64,000 nucleotides of DNA from Pyropia yezoensis (GCA_009829735.1 CM020620.1:124001-188000), one strand, 5' to 3'. Numbered from the stretch's first letter, positions 27,887-37,852 are shown. Translations and numbers: made by a program. Notes: a model not told the origin generated them from the sequence alone.

Positions 27887-29737
27887 ATGCAGACCACCAA
27901 GTGGGCTTCCTTCAAGCACCGATGGGTGCGCGCTGAGGTGTATCCGCTGGCTGCGGCGATCGGCGGTGCGCTGGGTATCTGCTCGTACTTTGTGTACAAC
28001 AAGGCGTTCAATGACCCGAGCGTGACGTGGAGCAAGGGGCCGCGCAAGAGTGGCGTGGAGGCACAGTACAGCCATATCGAAGACGATGTGAAGCCGCTGT
28101 GGTCGTCAGCGGCGGCCAATCGATCCATCTCAGTGTTCCGCTCGACGAATGAGATCATGGATGCGAAGCGGACGCCCAACCCCACGTTCCCCCCGTCCGC
28201 CATTGTCGTGGCGGACCCAGACTCTGATGACGACGAAGACGATGAGAACGTGGAGGAGGTGGAAGCGGCGCCCGTGGTGCGCATCATCAATGAAGACGGC
28301 ACTCCTGTGTCCGACGCTGTTGAGTCGGCGAAAGAGTCTGCGGCGGATGCTGCCGATACGGTGGCCGACAAGGCCGCAGCGGCGAAGGCCCGGGCGGCGG
28401 GGGCGGTGGATTCGGCCAAGGCGTCGGCTGCGGATGCGGCCGATACGGTGGCTGACAAGGCCGCGGCTGCCAAGGACGCGGCCGCGGACACGGTGGAGGC
28501 GGGTAAGGCCCGTGCTGCTGCGGCTGCTGACACAGTGGCCGACAAGGCGGCTGTGGCGAAGGCCCGGGCGGCGGGGGCGGTGGACTCGGCCAAGGCGTCG
28601 GCGGCCGATACGGCCGACGCGGTGGCCAACAAGGCCGCAGCGGCGAAGGCCCGGGCGGCGGGGGCGGTGGATTCGGCCAAGGCATCGGCAGCGGATGCGG
28701 CCGATACGGTGGCTGACAAGGCCGCGGCTGCCAAGGACGCGGCCGCGGACACGGTGGAGGCGGGTAAGGCCCGCGCTGCTGCGGCTGCTGACACAGTGGC
28801 CGACAAGGCGGCTGTGGCGAAGGCCCAGGCGGCGGGGGCGGTGGACTCGGCCAAGGCGTCGGCGGCCGATACGGCCGACGCGGTGGCCAACAAGGCCGCA
28901 GCGGCGAAGGCCCGGGCGGCGGGGGCGGTGGATTCGGCCAAGGCATCGGCAGCGGATGCGGCCGATACGGTGGCTGACAAGGCCGCGGCTGCCAAGGACG
29001 CGGCCGCGGACACGGTGGAGGCGGGTAAGGCCCGCGCTGCTGCGGCTGCTGACACAGTGGCCGACAAGGCGGCTGTGGCGAAGGCCCAGGCGGCGGGGGC
29101 GGTGGACTCGGCCAAGGCGTCGGCGGCCGATACGGCCGACGCGGTGGCCAACAAGGCCGCAGCGGCGAAGGCCCGGGCGGCGGGGGCGGTGGATTCGGCC
29201 AAGGCATCGGCTGCGGATGCGGCCGATACGGTGGCCGACACGGCCGCAGCTGCAAAGGACTGGGCCACGGACACGGTTGATGCGGGTAAGGCACATGCTG
29301 TTGATGCGGCTCACACGGTGGCGGACAAGGCCGCGGCGGCCAAGGCCCGGGCGGCGGGGGCGGTGGACTCGGCCAAGGCGTCGGCTGTCGATGCGGCCGA
29401 CACGGTGGCCGACAAAGCCTCTCATGCGTACGACGCGACGCGCGAGGCTACCGCGGGTGTAGAGGACAAGGTCATGTCTGGCGTGCACGCCGTCTCGGAC
29501 GCATCAGCGGCGGCCTATCAGTCAGTGAAGGAGGTAGTGGAGGACGCGACGACGCCTACGCGGGCGGATGACCCAGTTATGAAGCAAGCAGTTGTTGTGA
29601 CGGGCAAGGACGTGCCGGTGGTAGAAGCGACCGACAGCTCGCCAGCGTCGCTGGCGGCAGCAGCAGCAGCCGGCGCGTTGCAATCGGCCGAGGCAGAGCG
29701 GATTGCTCGCCCGCCTGTGACGGTGTCTGTGAAGTAG
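27887..29737 (+). CDS. B12D/NDUFA4-domain protein with LEA-like repeat region
   Basis: The protein is 616 aa from the ATG at 27887. Residues about 12-60 match the plant B12D (NADH-ubiquinone reductase MLRQ-subunit-like) domain, with RWVRAEVYPL, a membrane helix (AAAIGGALGICSYFVY) and NDPSVTWSKG. An acidic linker (DSDDDEDDENVEE) follows. From about residue 145 to 510 come Ala/Lys/Asp-rich amphipathic repeats such as SAADAADTVADKAAAAKARA, typical of group-3 LEA proteins, including four 87-aa units. The C-terminus has further non-repeat helices. B12D proteins are normally about 90 aa and mitochondrial, so this looks like a membrane-anchored LEA-type protective protein, plausibly at the inner mitochondrial membrane. 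That role is inferred. No intron is visible. Confidence 0.8.
   Translation: MQTTKWASFKHRWVRAEVYPLAAAIGGALGICSYFVYNKAFNDPSVTWSKGPRKSGVEAQYSHIEDDVKPLWSSAAANRSISVFRSTNEIMDAKRTPNPTFPPSAIVVADPDSDDDEDDENVEEVEAAPVVRIINEDGTPVSDAVESAKESAADAADTVADKAAAAKARAAGAVDSAKASAADAADTVADKAAAAKDAAADTVEAGKARAAAAADTVADKAAVAKARAAGAVDSAKASAADTADAVANKAAAAKARAAGAVDSAKASAADAADTVADKAAAAKDAAADTVEAGKARAAAAADTVADKAAVAKAQAAGAVDSAKASAADTADAVANKAAAAKARAAGAVDSAKASAADAADTVADKAAAAKDAAADTVEAGKARAAAAADTVADKAAVAKAQAAGAVDSAKASAADTADAVANKAAAAKARAAGAVDSAKASAADAADTVADTAAAAKDWATDTVDAGKAHAVDAAHTVADKAAAAKARAAGAVDSAKASAVDAADTVADKASHAYDATREATAGVEDKVMSGVHAVSDASAAAYQSVKEVVEDATTPTRADDPVMKQAVVVTGKDVPVVEATDSSPASLAAAAAAGALQSAEAERIARPPVTVSVK
28361..29404 (+). 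repeat. Four tandem 261-bp coding repeats
   Basis: Units start at 28361, 28622, 28883 and 29144, with the fourth ending at 29404. Units 2 and 3 appear identical, unit 1 differs at a few positions and unit 4 has diverged. The length is a multiple of three, so unequal exchange would keep the frame (87 aa per unit). Confidence 0.93.
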
Positions 29738-30195
29738 ATGTGCTTGCTGCTCCCTTTATTGTTCCCCGCTGGCCTGCTGGGCTACGCTCTTTAGGTGGTG
29801 CCGAGCGCCGTGCTATCTTCTTTTGCGCATTTGTATAAAACGTGAAGAGAAACCTGTGAATGCAACCCGGAACAATAAGAACGTTCATGCGCAGACTGGC
29901 TTTCGAGCTTTCCTGCAAGTCCACGCGTCGCCTGATGCGCGGCGGAGTCGCACACTGCAAAGAGCCCAGTCTGTTCAGAAACGACAATAGGCTTGAATGC
30001 CTCGTCCGTACAAGATACAGATCAATGAAACTACAACCGCAAGACGAGCACCAAGCGAGATGTGTGATCCAGACAATCAGACAGACGGCGAATGGCTACA
30101 TCGTGCCAAAACAACAGAGGTAATCCCCTTCCCACAACCCACGCGGCCACCCCCAACAGACTTCCGCGACCCAGTGGGATCCCAATCTACGCCCT
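29738..30195. other. Convergent 3' interval
   Basis: It lies between the stops of the B12D-domain gene (plus) and the RHD3-like gene (minus). No supported gene is present; it probably holds both 3' UTRs. Confidence 0.5.
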
Positions 30196-31848
30196 CTACA
30201 TGTTCACGTTAAACGACAAGCCCAGGTTGGCCGGCGAGATACCCGCCGTAAACCCGTTGGGCCCCGCCAGCGAACTACTCTCATCCGGGACCATGTTAAC
30301 CTGCAGGTTGGTCTTGCCAGCCGCGTAGCCAAGAGCCACATTCACGTTCGTGTCCGGCGGCCGGTATGCGGCATTCACATTCCACTGGCCAATCCCACCA
30401 CCAAACTGCTGCTGCTGGAGTGCCTGCATTTGAGCTTGCTGCATCTGCAGGTACTGCATCGCACTCGCCTGCTGCTGCTGCGCTGCGGCCTTGGCGCCCG
30501 TCAGTCGTCGCCGCTGCGCCGTGATCTCCTGCATAAGGCCCTGAAGGTCGGTGCGCTCTGCTGCGTAGGTCCAGTTAGTGGACGACACCTTGGCGGTCTC
30601 TGCCTCGCGCACAAACTGGCTGTCGGCAGAGAAGAATGCAAAGTCTGGGGGCATATCGTCCGACGCGAGCGTCGTCTTAAACGCGGCGAGGCTGCTTTCC
30701 CGGATCGCCTGGAGCTGCTTGATAAAGACGGAGTGGGCCATGGTGTCGACAACAGCCTCGAGCTCCCGCCGCTTGCGGCTATGCACAGGTGCATCCACGA
30801 ACGCCTCCGTCCCGGCATCGTAAATCTCGCATGCGTGGGTCATGAGTTCCTCAAGTTTGGCGCCCAGCGCAGGGACTTTCTCGCCAGCCTCAAGCGTCCG
30901 CGACAGCTCCGACACTTCCCGCGAGGCAGACTGCAGCACATCAGAGAAGAGTGCATCGCAGCGGAAGGTAGCTTCGAGCATGCCGCCCTCGCCATCGGCT
31001 GTCACGTCGCCGCCCACCTCCCGGTCCGCGGCGTGCGAGTCCGCATAGGACGCATCCCACAGGGAGCGGCTAAACGTCGCAAAACCGTCGGCCGGTACGT
31101 TCTTACTGTACTCGGCTTTGGGCAGGTAGTTGACGTCGTCCGGGTTGACCAGTCGGTCGGCAAACGCGGCGGTAGCAGCCTCAAACTCTTCCTCCTCATG
31201 CTTCTTGTGTGGCAGAGGCACGACCGAAAAGTCCACATGCTCCTCCAGTTGCATCGGCCCGGCGTCATCCAGCTTCAGCCCATCCCAAAGGTCCATCGCG
31301 TCCGCGACAAGAAGGTCCCTAAGATCGTCCGTGTCCACCCCCGGCTCGACATCCCGAATGACGAAGACGACGGCCACCCGAAAGTCTCCTCCGCTGGCTA
31401 CGTTCTTGGCCACCTCAGTGAAGAGTGTCTTGAGCAAGGCGTAGCTAGAGGCTTCCACGCGGCCGACATCGTGGTACCAGAGGTTCAGCAACACCACGTC
31501 CGCTAGCGCAGCTGCAAATGCGGCGCAGCGACTGGCAAAGGCACGGCCGGCGGGACCGCGAGAGCGGGCGTCGGCGCCCTCCACGTCCAGCACCAGCACC
31601 CGGTCGTCGCTCGCGGCCCGCGCTGCCGCTACCCCTGCGGTGGTGGCCTCGCCAATGGCGCCGGCATCGCCCACAGCAAAGGAAGTGTCAAAAAGAGCAT
31701 TCAAGAGCGTAGACTTGCCAGACCCCTGGGCGCCCAGGATGGCCACCACAGTCGGCGGGTCTGCGCTCTGCTCAGCCTCGTCATCAAACCAGGTCGGCTC
31801 GTCGACCATCTGGCCCTCGCCATCAATAACCTGCACAACATCCGGCAT
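30196..31848 (-). CDS. RHD3/Sey1-like dynamin-family GTPase lacking membrane helices
   Basis: The protein is 550 aa from the ATG at 31848 to TAG at 30196. The GTPase motifs are clear: P loop GAQGSGKST (39-47), switch threonines in GEATTAG (about 66-72), DVEG (88-91) and the RD motif in FVIRDVEPG (about 165). LLNLWYHDVGR is also typical of the RHD3/Sey1 ER-fusion GTPases. A helical middle domain follows. Plant and yeast members run to roughly 800 aa and end in two membrane helices that fuse ER tubules. Here the protein ends with a Gln-rich stretch (QQQQASAMQYLQMQQAQMQA) and a Gly/Asn-rich tail, with no hydrophobic hairpin. It may be a soluble relative, or a membrane exon may be unrecognised. 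Confidence 0.85.
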   Translation of the reverse strand: MPDVVQVIDGEGQMVDEPTWFDDEAEQSADPPTVVAILGAQGSGKSTLLNALFDTSFAVGDAGAIGEATTAGVAAARAASDDRVLVLDVEGADARSRGPAGRAFASRCAAFAAALADVVLLNLWYHDVGRVEASSYALLKTLFTEVAKNVASGGDFRVAVVFVIRDVEPGVDTDDLRDLLVADAMDLWDGLKLDDAGPMQLEEHVDFSVVPLPHKKHEEEEFEAATAAFADRLVNPDDVNYLPKAEYSKNVPADGFATFSRSLWDASYADSHAADREVGGDVTADGEGGMLEATFRCDALFSDVLQSASREVSELSRTLEAGEKVPALGAKLEELMTHACEIYDAGTEAFVDAPVHSRKRRELEAVVDTMAHSVFIKQLQAIRESSLAAFKTTLASDDMPPDFAFFSADSQFVREAETAKVSSTNWTYAAERTDLQGLMQEITAQRRRLTGAKAAAQQQQASAMQYLQMQQAQMQALQQQQFGGGIGQWNVNAAYRPPDTNVNVALGYAAGKTNLQVNMVPDESSSLAGPNGFTAGISPANLGLSFNVNM

Positions 31849-32394
31849 GATGGCGATCTAAGAGGTAACGATGCCTTCAGGAGGGGAGGGGAGGGGAGGG
31901 GAGGGGGGGGGGGATAGAGAAACCACGCTCCAGCCCACCGCCTCCCCGCTCCAGCCCGCCAACCTCGGAGGTTGATCTTGTCGCCACGCCAGGCGGAAGG
32001 CGATGTGCTATGCGTGAACTACCTGACGCGCGGTGCATCTCAGATGACGACGGGCTAAACTCAAGAGAAGAAGCCCCCCCCGAAAGTGCGATCAGAAATA
32101 CCAAGCTCATCTTGGATACTTTTTTGGAAATAGAAATTATATGGCCACTATCAAAGGCGAGTAAATACCTTTGGCAGACGCACCCGCTTTCCTGGGACCT
32201 CGGGCTGCTCTTCCCCGCACTTGGACTCCCACACGCCTGCCCCCCCCCACGACTGGTCTTCTCCACGCCTGCGCTTCCCCATTCCTGGTCTCCTCCCCGT
32301 TTCTAGCACAACAACAGCCCGCGGACTCTTTCTTCCCCTTTCTTCTACCCCGCCGTACCTAGGGGGCGGAAAAGGCCGTGGGGCGTCACTTGCG
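31849..32394. promoter_or_regulatory. Divergent intergenic region between the RHD3-like and fibrillin genes
   Basis: It contains a GGGGA repeat (about 31880-31905) running into a G run, and an AT-richer patch at 32090-32170. It probably holds promoters for both genes. Confidence 0.35.
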
Positions 32395-33222
32395 ATGCCG
32401 CGCACCCCTCCCCTTCTGGCCGCCTTTCTTGCCCCTGTGCTCTTGGCGCGCGGCCAACGTGCCTCATCCGGTTGTCACCCTGTCGGGCTGCGTCCGAAGG
32501 AGGCGTGGAGGCCCGCCTCACACCCCCTTCCTGCATCTCTTCCTCCCCGGCGTCGTACGCTCATGCGCGCCACTCCCCTCCCCCCGTCACACTCTTCCCC
32601 CGAGGCGGACGGACGGACGGAGGATGTACGGACGGAGCTTTTGGAATTGGTTGCGCCACTTGATGGCGGCCGCGGGCGGGCGCTCGCTCCCCCCACCCAG
32701 GAGCGAGTGGCCGCGTTGGTAAAGGCACTCGAGGCCTTTCCGCCGCCCACGGGGCCCGATTTTTTCCCGGCCGTAGCTGGTCGGTGGTCGCTGCTGTACA
32801 CGAGCCGCCCAAACAGCGCTTCTCCCATCCAGCGAGCGGTCACGGGGGTGGGCTCCCTCGACGTGGTACAGGAGCTGATATTTGACGACCCTGACCGCGA
32901 GAGCGGAGCGGAGGTGTCCGAAGGCATTGGGGCCACTGCTTGGCGCCTGCGCAACGAAGTGCGCTGGCCCGGTGGCGTGCTGTACGTGTGCGGGGCTATA
33001 TCAGACGTGGAGGATGGCCGATTGTTCGTTCGTTTTGATCAAGCATGGGCAGAGGTTGACGTCTGGGGCGGCCGCACTGTGCGCCTTCCGTACCCGGTTC
33101 CGTTCAAGCTACTCGGGAGCATCGCCACGGGCTGGCTTGATGTCACGTACGTGGGAGGGGGGGTGCGCATCTGCAGGGGCAACAAAGGCAGCGCTTTTGT
33201 GCTGGTGCGAGAGAGGGATTGA
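32395..33222 (+). CDS. Plastid lipid-associated protein (PAP/fibrillin)
   Basis: The protein is 275 aa from the ATG at 32395. The first 50-60 residues are hydrophobic, then rich in Ser, Arg and Pro without acids, consistent with a plastid transit peptide. The PAP domain follows, with ELLELVAPLDGGRG, ERVAALVKALEAFPPPTGPD, GRWSLLYTSRPN (about residue 130) and the C-terminal signature WLDVTYVGGGVRICRGNKGS. Fibrillins are lipocalin-like proteins that bind lipids in plastoglobules and thylakoids and aid photoprotection. The gene supports a photosynthetic host. It is divergent from the RHD3-like gene and single-exon. Confidence 0.9.
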   Translation: MPRTPPLLAAFLAPVLLARGQRASSGCHPVGLRPKEAWRPASHPLPASLPPRRRTLMRATPLPPSHSSPEADGRTEDVRTELLELVAPLDGGRGRALAPPTQERVAALVKALEAFPPPTGPDFFPAVAGRWSLLYTSRPNSASPIQRAVTGVGSLDVVQELIFDDPDRESGAEVSEGIGATAWRLRNEVRWPGGVLYVCGAISDVEDGRLFVRFDQAWAEVDVWGGRTVRLPYPVPFKLLGSIATGWLDVTYVGGGVRICRGNKGSAFVLVRERD

Positions 33223-33516
33223 AGGGGAATGGTATGAAGCAAGCGTGCCTATCGTCGAACACGAGTCCACAGGCTTGGGGAGAAGGTCGAGCGCCTGCCT
33301 CAGCGTCTACGAGACGGAAACGACTGCGCCAGAACAGTGTGGCCTGGTCGCTGCCGCCGGGTGCGAACGAGTGTGATGCAGTCCTGCAGGACTTGCGTTG
33401 CATCACGCAATGATTTCAGTCCAGATCAAGTGCCCCCCTAATTCATTTTAGCCCAGCAACTGGGCCACGCCGGAGACGGCCGCCGGCTCGACATGCAAGC
33501 GCCGCGCTGGCCAGCT
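33223..33516. other. Interval downstream of the fibrillin gene, no gene seen
   Basis: It contains the fibrillin 3' flank and nothing else I can assign. Confidence 0.4.
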
Positions 33517-33964
33517 AGCGAGCGCGCTAGTGTCTAGTCTACCGCAAAAAAGCCTCAAATGAGCCGGTCCTGAGGCTCAAATGAGCCTCAAAATAATCAT
33601 CGATTCTGACCCCTGTAGGCATTGTTCGACCCAATTCCTTCGCGTGACCGCCGCCACACTTCAGCTGCGCCGGTGAGCCGCCTATAACCTTCATCCGTTT
33701 TCGCACATCCTCGTCCCCCTCGGAGCCTGCCCACCCTACCCCACCCCATACTGCTCCTCTCCCGTTCCATACGCGCACTTTCCTTAGCTGGGATGCTCCC
33801 GAGATGTCCCATGAGTAAAGAGCCTGCGCTGAGTCCATTTCTGAGGTCGAAAGGAGCAGGAGGCCACGGGAAGTATGAAAAAAAATGACGCGAAAAAGTT
33901 GCTCAAATGAGCCGAATCGGCTCTAATGAGAAGGTCAGTAGACTAGATAGACACTAGCGCGGTG
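33517..33964. mobile_element. Possible MITE with GCGCTAGTG terminal inverted repeats
   Basis: The left end GCGCTAGTGTCTAGTCTAC (from about 33519) is mirrored at the right end as GTAGACTAGATAGACACTAGCGC (ending about 33961), with a 4-bp difference. Just inside, both ends carry CTCAAATGAGCC-type short palindromes (33555-33590 and about 33900-33915). The interior has no convincing coding frame. No target duplication is evident. Confidence 0.5.
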
Positions 33965-34194
33965 CACAAAGACTCTTTTTGTCAAAGAGCGCTCAGCGCA
34001 CTTTTTCTCCCACCGTCGGTAACCGACGGCCCTGAGACGGCACGCCGCTGACTGTTTCTTCCTTTCCCTTCCAACCTCACCTGTGCTTGTGTCGGGTAAT
34101 GCCTGGGTGACGTACCACGCCGCGTGTATTCCCTGCCTCCCTCATCCCCCGCCCCCACCTTGTTCTCCCGGCCCGTGTCCCTCTGTCCGCCACC

Positions 34195-36453
34195 ATGGGT
34201 CGCAAGGCCGGCAAGGCCAACACGGGTTCCGACGCGGCCATGGGCGGCCTCGGCCGGTCGCTGGTGAAAAAAGCCAAGGCCAACGCTGTCGCCGCCCGCC
34301 GCACCGAGGCAGACGTTGGCCGCCACGCTGAAGCGGCTGGTGCGGGCGGCGCGCTCAAGTCAGTGCTTGAGGCGTCGGACCTGTCCGAGCTCATGGAGAC
34401 CGCCGCCCTCACCAACACGTCCTTTGTGGCTGACCGCTACGCGCCGCGTGAAGTGGCGCAGTCGGTCGTCATCACTCCCGGCGCAGGGGGGGTAGCAGAG
34501 GGAGAGGCGGCCGTCGGCGGTGGGCGCCGCGTCGACGACCGCGACACGCGGGCGCTGGAGGTAGGGGCGCTGCACGTGCCGCGGCGCCCCCCATGGAAGG
34601 CGTCCATGGACAAGAGCGTCCTTGACCGCTCTGAGCGGACCGCCTTCCTCGCCTGGCGCCGCGCGCTGGCCGATGTGGAAGAGCAGTTGGCTGGTGAGGC
34701 CCCCCTGGTGGCGCCAGCCGTGCGTCGAGGCCCCCGTGACGCGGCCGACGGTGCCGTCTTTGCGCGCACCACGCTGACGCCCTTTGAGAAGAACCTGCAG
34801 GTGTGGCGACAACTGTGGCGGGTCGTTGAGCGGTCCGATGTGGTGGTTCAGATTGTGGACGCGCGGGACCCAGAGCTCTACTACTGCCGCGACCTCGACC
34901 GCTACGTGGTGGAGGAGAGCGGGAAGCGCAGCCTCGTGCTACTAAACAAGGCAGACCTCTTGAGTGAGGGCATGCGTCGGCGGTGGGCGGCGCACTTTCG
35001 ATCCAAGGGGCTGCGTGCGGTGTTCTTTTCGGCCAAGCCCAATGGCCATCAGGAAGGGAAGGAAGAAGGGGATGGCTTTTCGTCGGACGAAGAGAGCGAC
35101 GTTGGGTCGGACACGACCAGCTCGAGTTCTGAGACTGAGTCGGAGGAGGAGGCCGCGCCAGCGGAGGGGGAGATTAGGGCGGGAGAGTCGCTTGTCGCCA
35201 GTGAGAAGGAGGCATCTGCGGCCAGCCGTGGAGAGGCGACCATGGAGGAAGGGAGTGCAGCGGTCACTGCGGGGGACGCAGACGGAGCGCCCGTCACATC
35301 TGGCGCCGACACGGAAGCGGAGCCGCCCACCGTGCCAGATGCGGGCGGCACGGCAGCGGCATCAAGTACGGCCACGGCCGGCGCCCCTCACTCCACAGCC
35401 GAGGACAGCAGTCCCCCCTCTCCCTCCCTCGAGCTCGACGGCTCTGAGATTCTTGACGCGGTCGCACTCACGGCGCTCTTTGAGTCTCTCCGTCCTGCAG
35501 AAGCTCCTCACATTGTGGTTGGCATGGTCGGCTACCCCAACGTTGGCAAGTCGTCCACTACCAACGTGCTGTTGGCGCACACGGACAAGCGCGTGGCGGT
35601 GTCGGCGACTCCAGGTAAGACTAAGCACTTCCAGACAATGCCCATGTCGCCGACGCTGACGTTATGCGACTGCCCCGGGCTGGTCTTTCCGAACTTTTCC
35701 GCCTCCAAGGCAGACCTAGTCGTGGCAGGGGTGCTGCCGATTGACCAGCTCCGCGGCTCTGCCACGGCGCCCATCAGCCTCATTGCTGCGCGCGTGCCGG
35801 CAGCACTTCTCAGCGCCATGTACGGCATCCGCCTGCCCGCCGTGACCGAGGTGCCCGTCCGCGGGGAGGATGGTGAGCCCACGGGAGCGGTGGTGGCCTA
35901 CACCTCGGCCCCCGAGCTGCTCTCCGCCCACGCCACCGCCCGGGGTATGATGAGCGACCACGGGCGACCCGACGTGCAGCGGTCTGCGCGGCTCATCCTG
36001 AAGGACTTCGTCAACGGGCGGCTGCGGTATGCACATCCGCCACCCCCAACAGACGGCGACGGCGCCCTCGTAGGCCTGGGCGGCGTGGTCATTGAGGCGG
36101 AGGGAGAGGCGAGCTTGGATGACGCGGCGGCGGCCAAGTTTGCCGCCCGTGCCGCCCGACAGGACGAGACGGCGGCGGCGGCTGAGGCGGCAGCCGCCCG
36201 CTCCATGATCCGCGACCGGGAGGCGACCGAGGCGGCGGCTGTCGCCGCTGCGGAGCGCTCCAAGGCCCACGTCCGCGGCACGGGGGGGCGGCGAAAACGG
36301 GGCAAGGCAGGGGCGAAGGCAGTGCCCCGGGCGGGGCCGCTGCCGGGGATGGTTGCGGCAGCGGCGACAGCGAGCAGCGCCGCTCCCGCGGCACACTACA
36401 CGCGCGTGTCGCGGCCGTACCTTCCGGCACCCAAGAAGGAATTTGGGCTCTAG
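34195..36453 (+). CDS. LSG1: LSG1-type circularly permuted GTPase for 60S ribosome maturation
   Basis: The protein is 752 aa, and its ATG sits in a near-perfect Kozak context (CCACCATGG). The GTPase motifs are in permuted order: NKADLL (G4, about residue 251), then GYPNVGKSST (G1, about 446), then DCPGLVFPN (G3, about 492). The N-terminus GRKAGKANTGSDAAMGGLGR and the segment VWRQLWRVVERSDVVVQIVD are characteristic of Lsg1. In yeast and humans Lsg1 releases the export adaptor Nmd3 from cytoplasmic 60S subunits. A disordered acidic insert of about 160 aa separates G4 and G1, as in other Lsg1 proteins but longer. The C-terminus is Ala/Arg/Lys-rich. No intron is visible. Confidence 0.95.
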   Translation: MGRKAGKANTGSDAAMGGLGRSLVKKAKANAVAARRTEADVGRHAEAAGAGGALKSVLEASDLSELMETAALTNTSFVADRYAPREVAQSVVITPGAGGVAEGEAAVGGGRRVDDRDTRALEVGALHVPRRPPWKASMDKSVLDRSERTAFLAWRRALADVEEQLAGEAPLVAPAVRRGPRDAADGAVFARTTLTPFEKNLQVWRQLWRVVERSDVVVQIVDARDPELYYCRDLDRYVVEESGKRSLVLLNKADLLSEGMRRRWAAHFRSKGLRAVFFSAKPNGHQEGKEEGDGFSSDEESDVGSDTTSSSSETESEEEAAPAEGEIRAGESLVASEKEASAASRGEATMEEGSAAVTAGDADGAPVTSGADTEAEPPTVPDAGGTAAASSTATAGAPHSTAEDSSPPSPSLELDGSEILDAVALTALFESLRPAEAPHIVVGMVGYPNVGKSSTTNVLLAHTDKRVAVSATPGKTKHFQTMPMSPTLTLCDCPGLVFPNFSASKADLVVAGVLPIDQLRGSATAPISLIAARVPAALLSAMYGIRLPAVTEVPVRGEDGEPTGAVVAYTSAPELLSAHATARGMMSDHGRPDVQRSARLILKDFVNGRLRYAHPPPPTDGDGALVGLGGVVIEAEGEASLDDAAAAKFAARAARQDETAAAAEAAAARSMIRDREATEAAAVAAAERSKAHVRGTGGRRKRGKAGAKAVPRAGPLPGMVAAAATASSAAPAAHYTRVSRPYLPAPKKEFGL

Positions 36454-37161
36454 CTGTGGGGGGTTGGGCAGCAATGATGGGGAAGTGGGGGCACCGATGG
36501 GAGAGGGCCCAGGCGCCAGAGGAGGCCCGCATTCCGTGGACTGATTGTGCGCGAGGCAGAGCCGGTGGGCGTGCAGCACGTCCAGTACGTAGTCATCATA
36601 TCAGGTGGCCTTCGTACATAAATCTCTACACAACGGACAGCACCATGCTTCGTTCTCACGCGTGTACTCAATGATACGCCAGATAGAACCATAAAAAAGT
36701 GAATTGCCGTAGCACGCAGTCGCCCAGATGGTTCTCCGTCAAGTCTCTGCATGGTCGCTCTCCCGCTGGGCCGTCATGCTTCACTGCATGTCATAGATTC
36801 ACTCTTCGCTCAATAACACACGTTCGCATCGATACTGTGCACCATACCAGAACTGAGCGGTGGCACGAGGGTACACACGACGCGTACAACACAGAACGTT
36901 GATGGTACACGTACACTTCGCGAGCCAGCTGATGTGAACTTCCTCTGAGAAGCGAGCCGCGCGTTCACACCAGCAACGCCAGTGGCTCCTCGTGAACACG
37001 CGCATCGCACTGACTTACCACAACAAGGAGACCGGCTCGAGCAGCGCTGGCGTGACGAGAAGCGCATAACCCACCAGCCTTGAGCCCCCGAGTTGCTCTA
37101 GTGCACGATACCAACGTCTCGTTCGCTACCGCCCATTCACTGCCGCCGAGGGTAGCCTCTG
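36454..37161. other. Convergent 3' interval between LSG1 and TFB5
   Basis: No supported gene is present. The composition is close to balanced, unlike the flanking coding DNA. It probably contains both 3' UTRs. Confidence 0.5.
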
Positions 37162-37371
37162 TTAGTTCAGGGATTCGTACTGGTTTTCCGCGAACAGCTT
37201 CTCCAGTTGATCCTTGATCATATCCACGGCCCACCCGTGGATGAACAGGTGTGTATCATCAAGCTTGGCCACGATAAATCGGTCTGGCGCGCGGTCATTG
37301 TCAAGCTTGAGGAGGAACTGCTTGACAGGAATGTCGCAGGTCACCAGCACGCCATGGGTAGCTTCAACCAT
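37162..37371 (-). CDS. TFB5: TFIIH subunit TFB5/TTDA (GTF2H5)
   Basis: The protein is 69 aa, the usual length for this smallest core TFIIH subunit (about 70). Family features are the start MVEATHGVLVTCDIPVKQFL, the central FIVAKLDDTHLFI and a C-terminal amphipathic helix (VDMIKDQLEKLFAENQ). TFB5 binds p52/TFB2, stabilises TFIIH and stimulates nucleotide excision repair and transcription. The whole protein is in one exon. Confidence 0.95.
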   Translation of the reverse strand: MVEATHGVLVTCDIPVKQFLLKLDNDRAPDRFIVAKLDDTHLFIHGWAVDMIKDQLEKLFAENQYESLN

Positions 37372-37852
37372 GGCGAACGGCAGGTGCCAAAAGTGCCGGA
37401 AGGGGGTAGGTGTGAATAGATCGTGTTAAGGGAGGTAGGCGCGTGGCGAGGAAGAGCATGAAAAGCGGGGTTGTGCAGAAGGCTGCTTCACGATCAAGAG
37501 CGCGAGACTGGACGGTTGTCAATTGTAGCACCCCGCTGACTCTCTGTGAGAAGTTGCACTAACCGAAAGAACTATTACCTAAACACTTTGAAGTAGAGGG
37601 AATCGTTGTACGTTGGTGCGCAGGATGTGGAGGGGCGGTGCAGGGTGCTTGTTGCATACGAGAGCACCAGTCTCCACCCTTGAACGCCACCATTATAGTC
37701 TGGCATCACCTTCCGGCTCCCCATGCGTTTCTCCAATCCCACCCGTCCGTCTACTCGAGCACGACAAAGAGCACAGTCTGGTAAAGCAGGTCTGCGCGTC
37801 ACCTACAGGGGAAACCGGGACCGCAGCGTGAATGGCCCACCGCCAAGGACGC
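37372..37852. other. Interval between TFB5 start and galactonolactone dehydrogenase stop
   Basis: It should hold the TFB5 promoter and the 3' UTR of the downstream-facing minus gene. No further gene is seen. Confidence 0.45.

Noticed and set aside
27835-29274. Long minus-strand frames opposite the LEA-like repeats (SAASLAAAALSATVSAA type)
   Set aside because: They are mirror images of the 261-bp repeats on the plus strand, where the B12D domain and a good start and stop identify the coding strand.
28361-29404. CRISPR-like or satellite array
   Set aside because: The repeats are contiguous, in frame and part of a coding sequence in a eukaryotic genome; no spacers are present.
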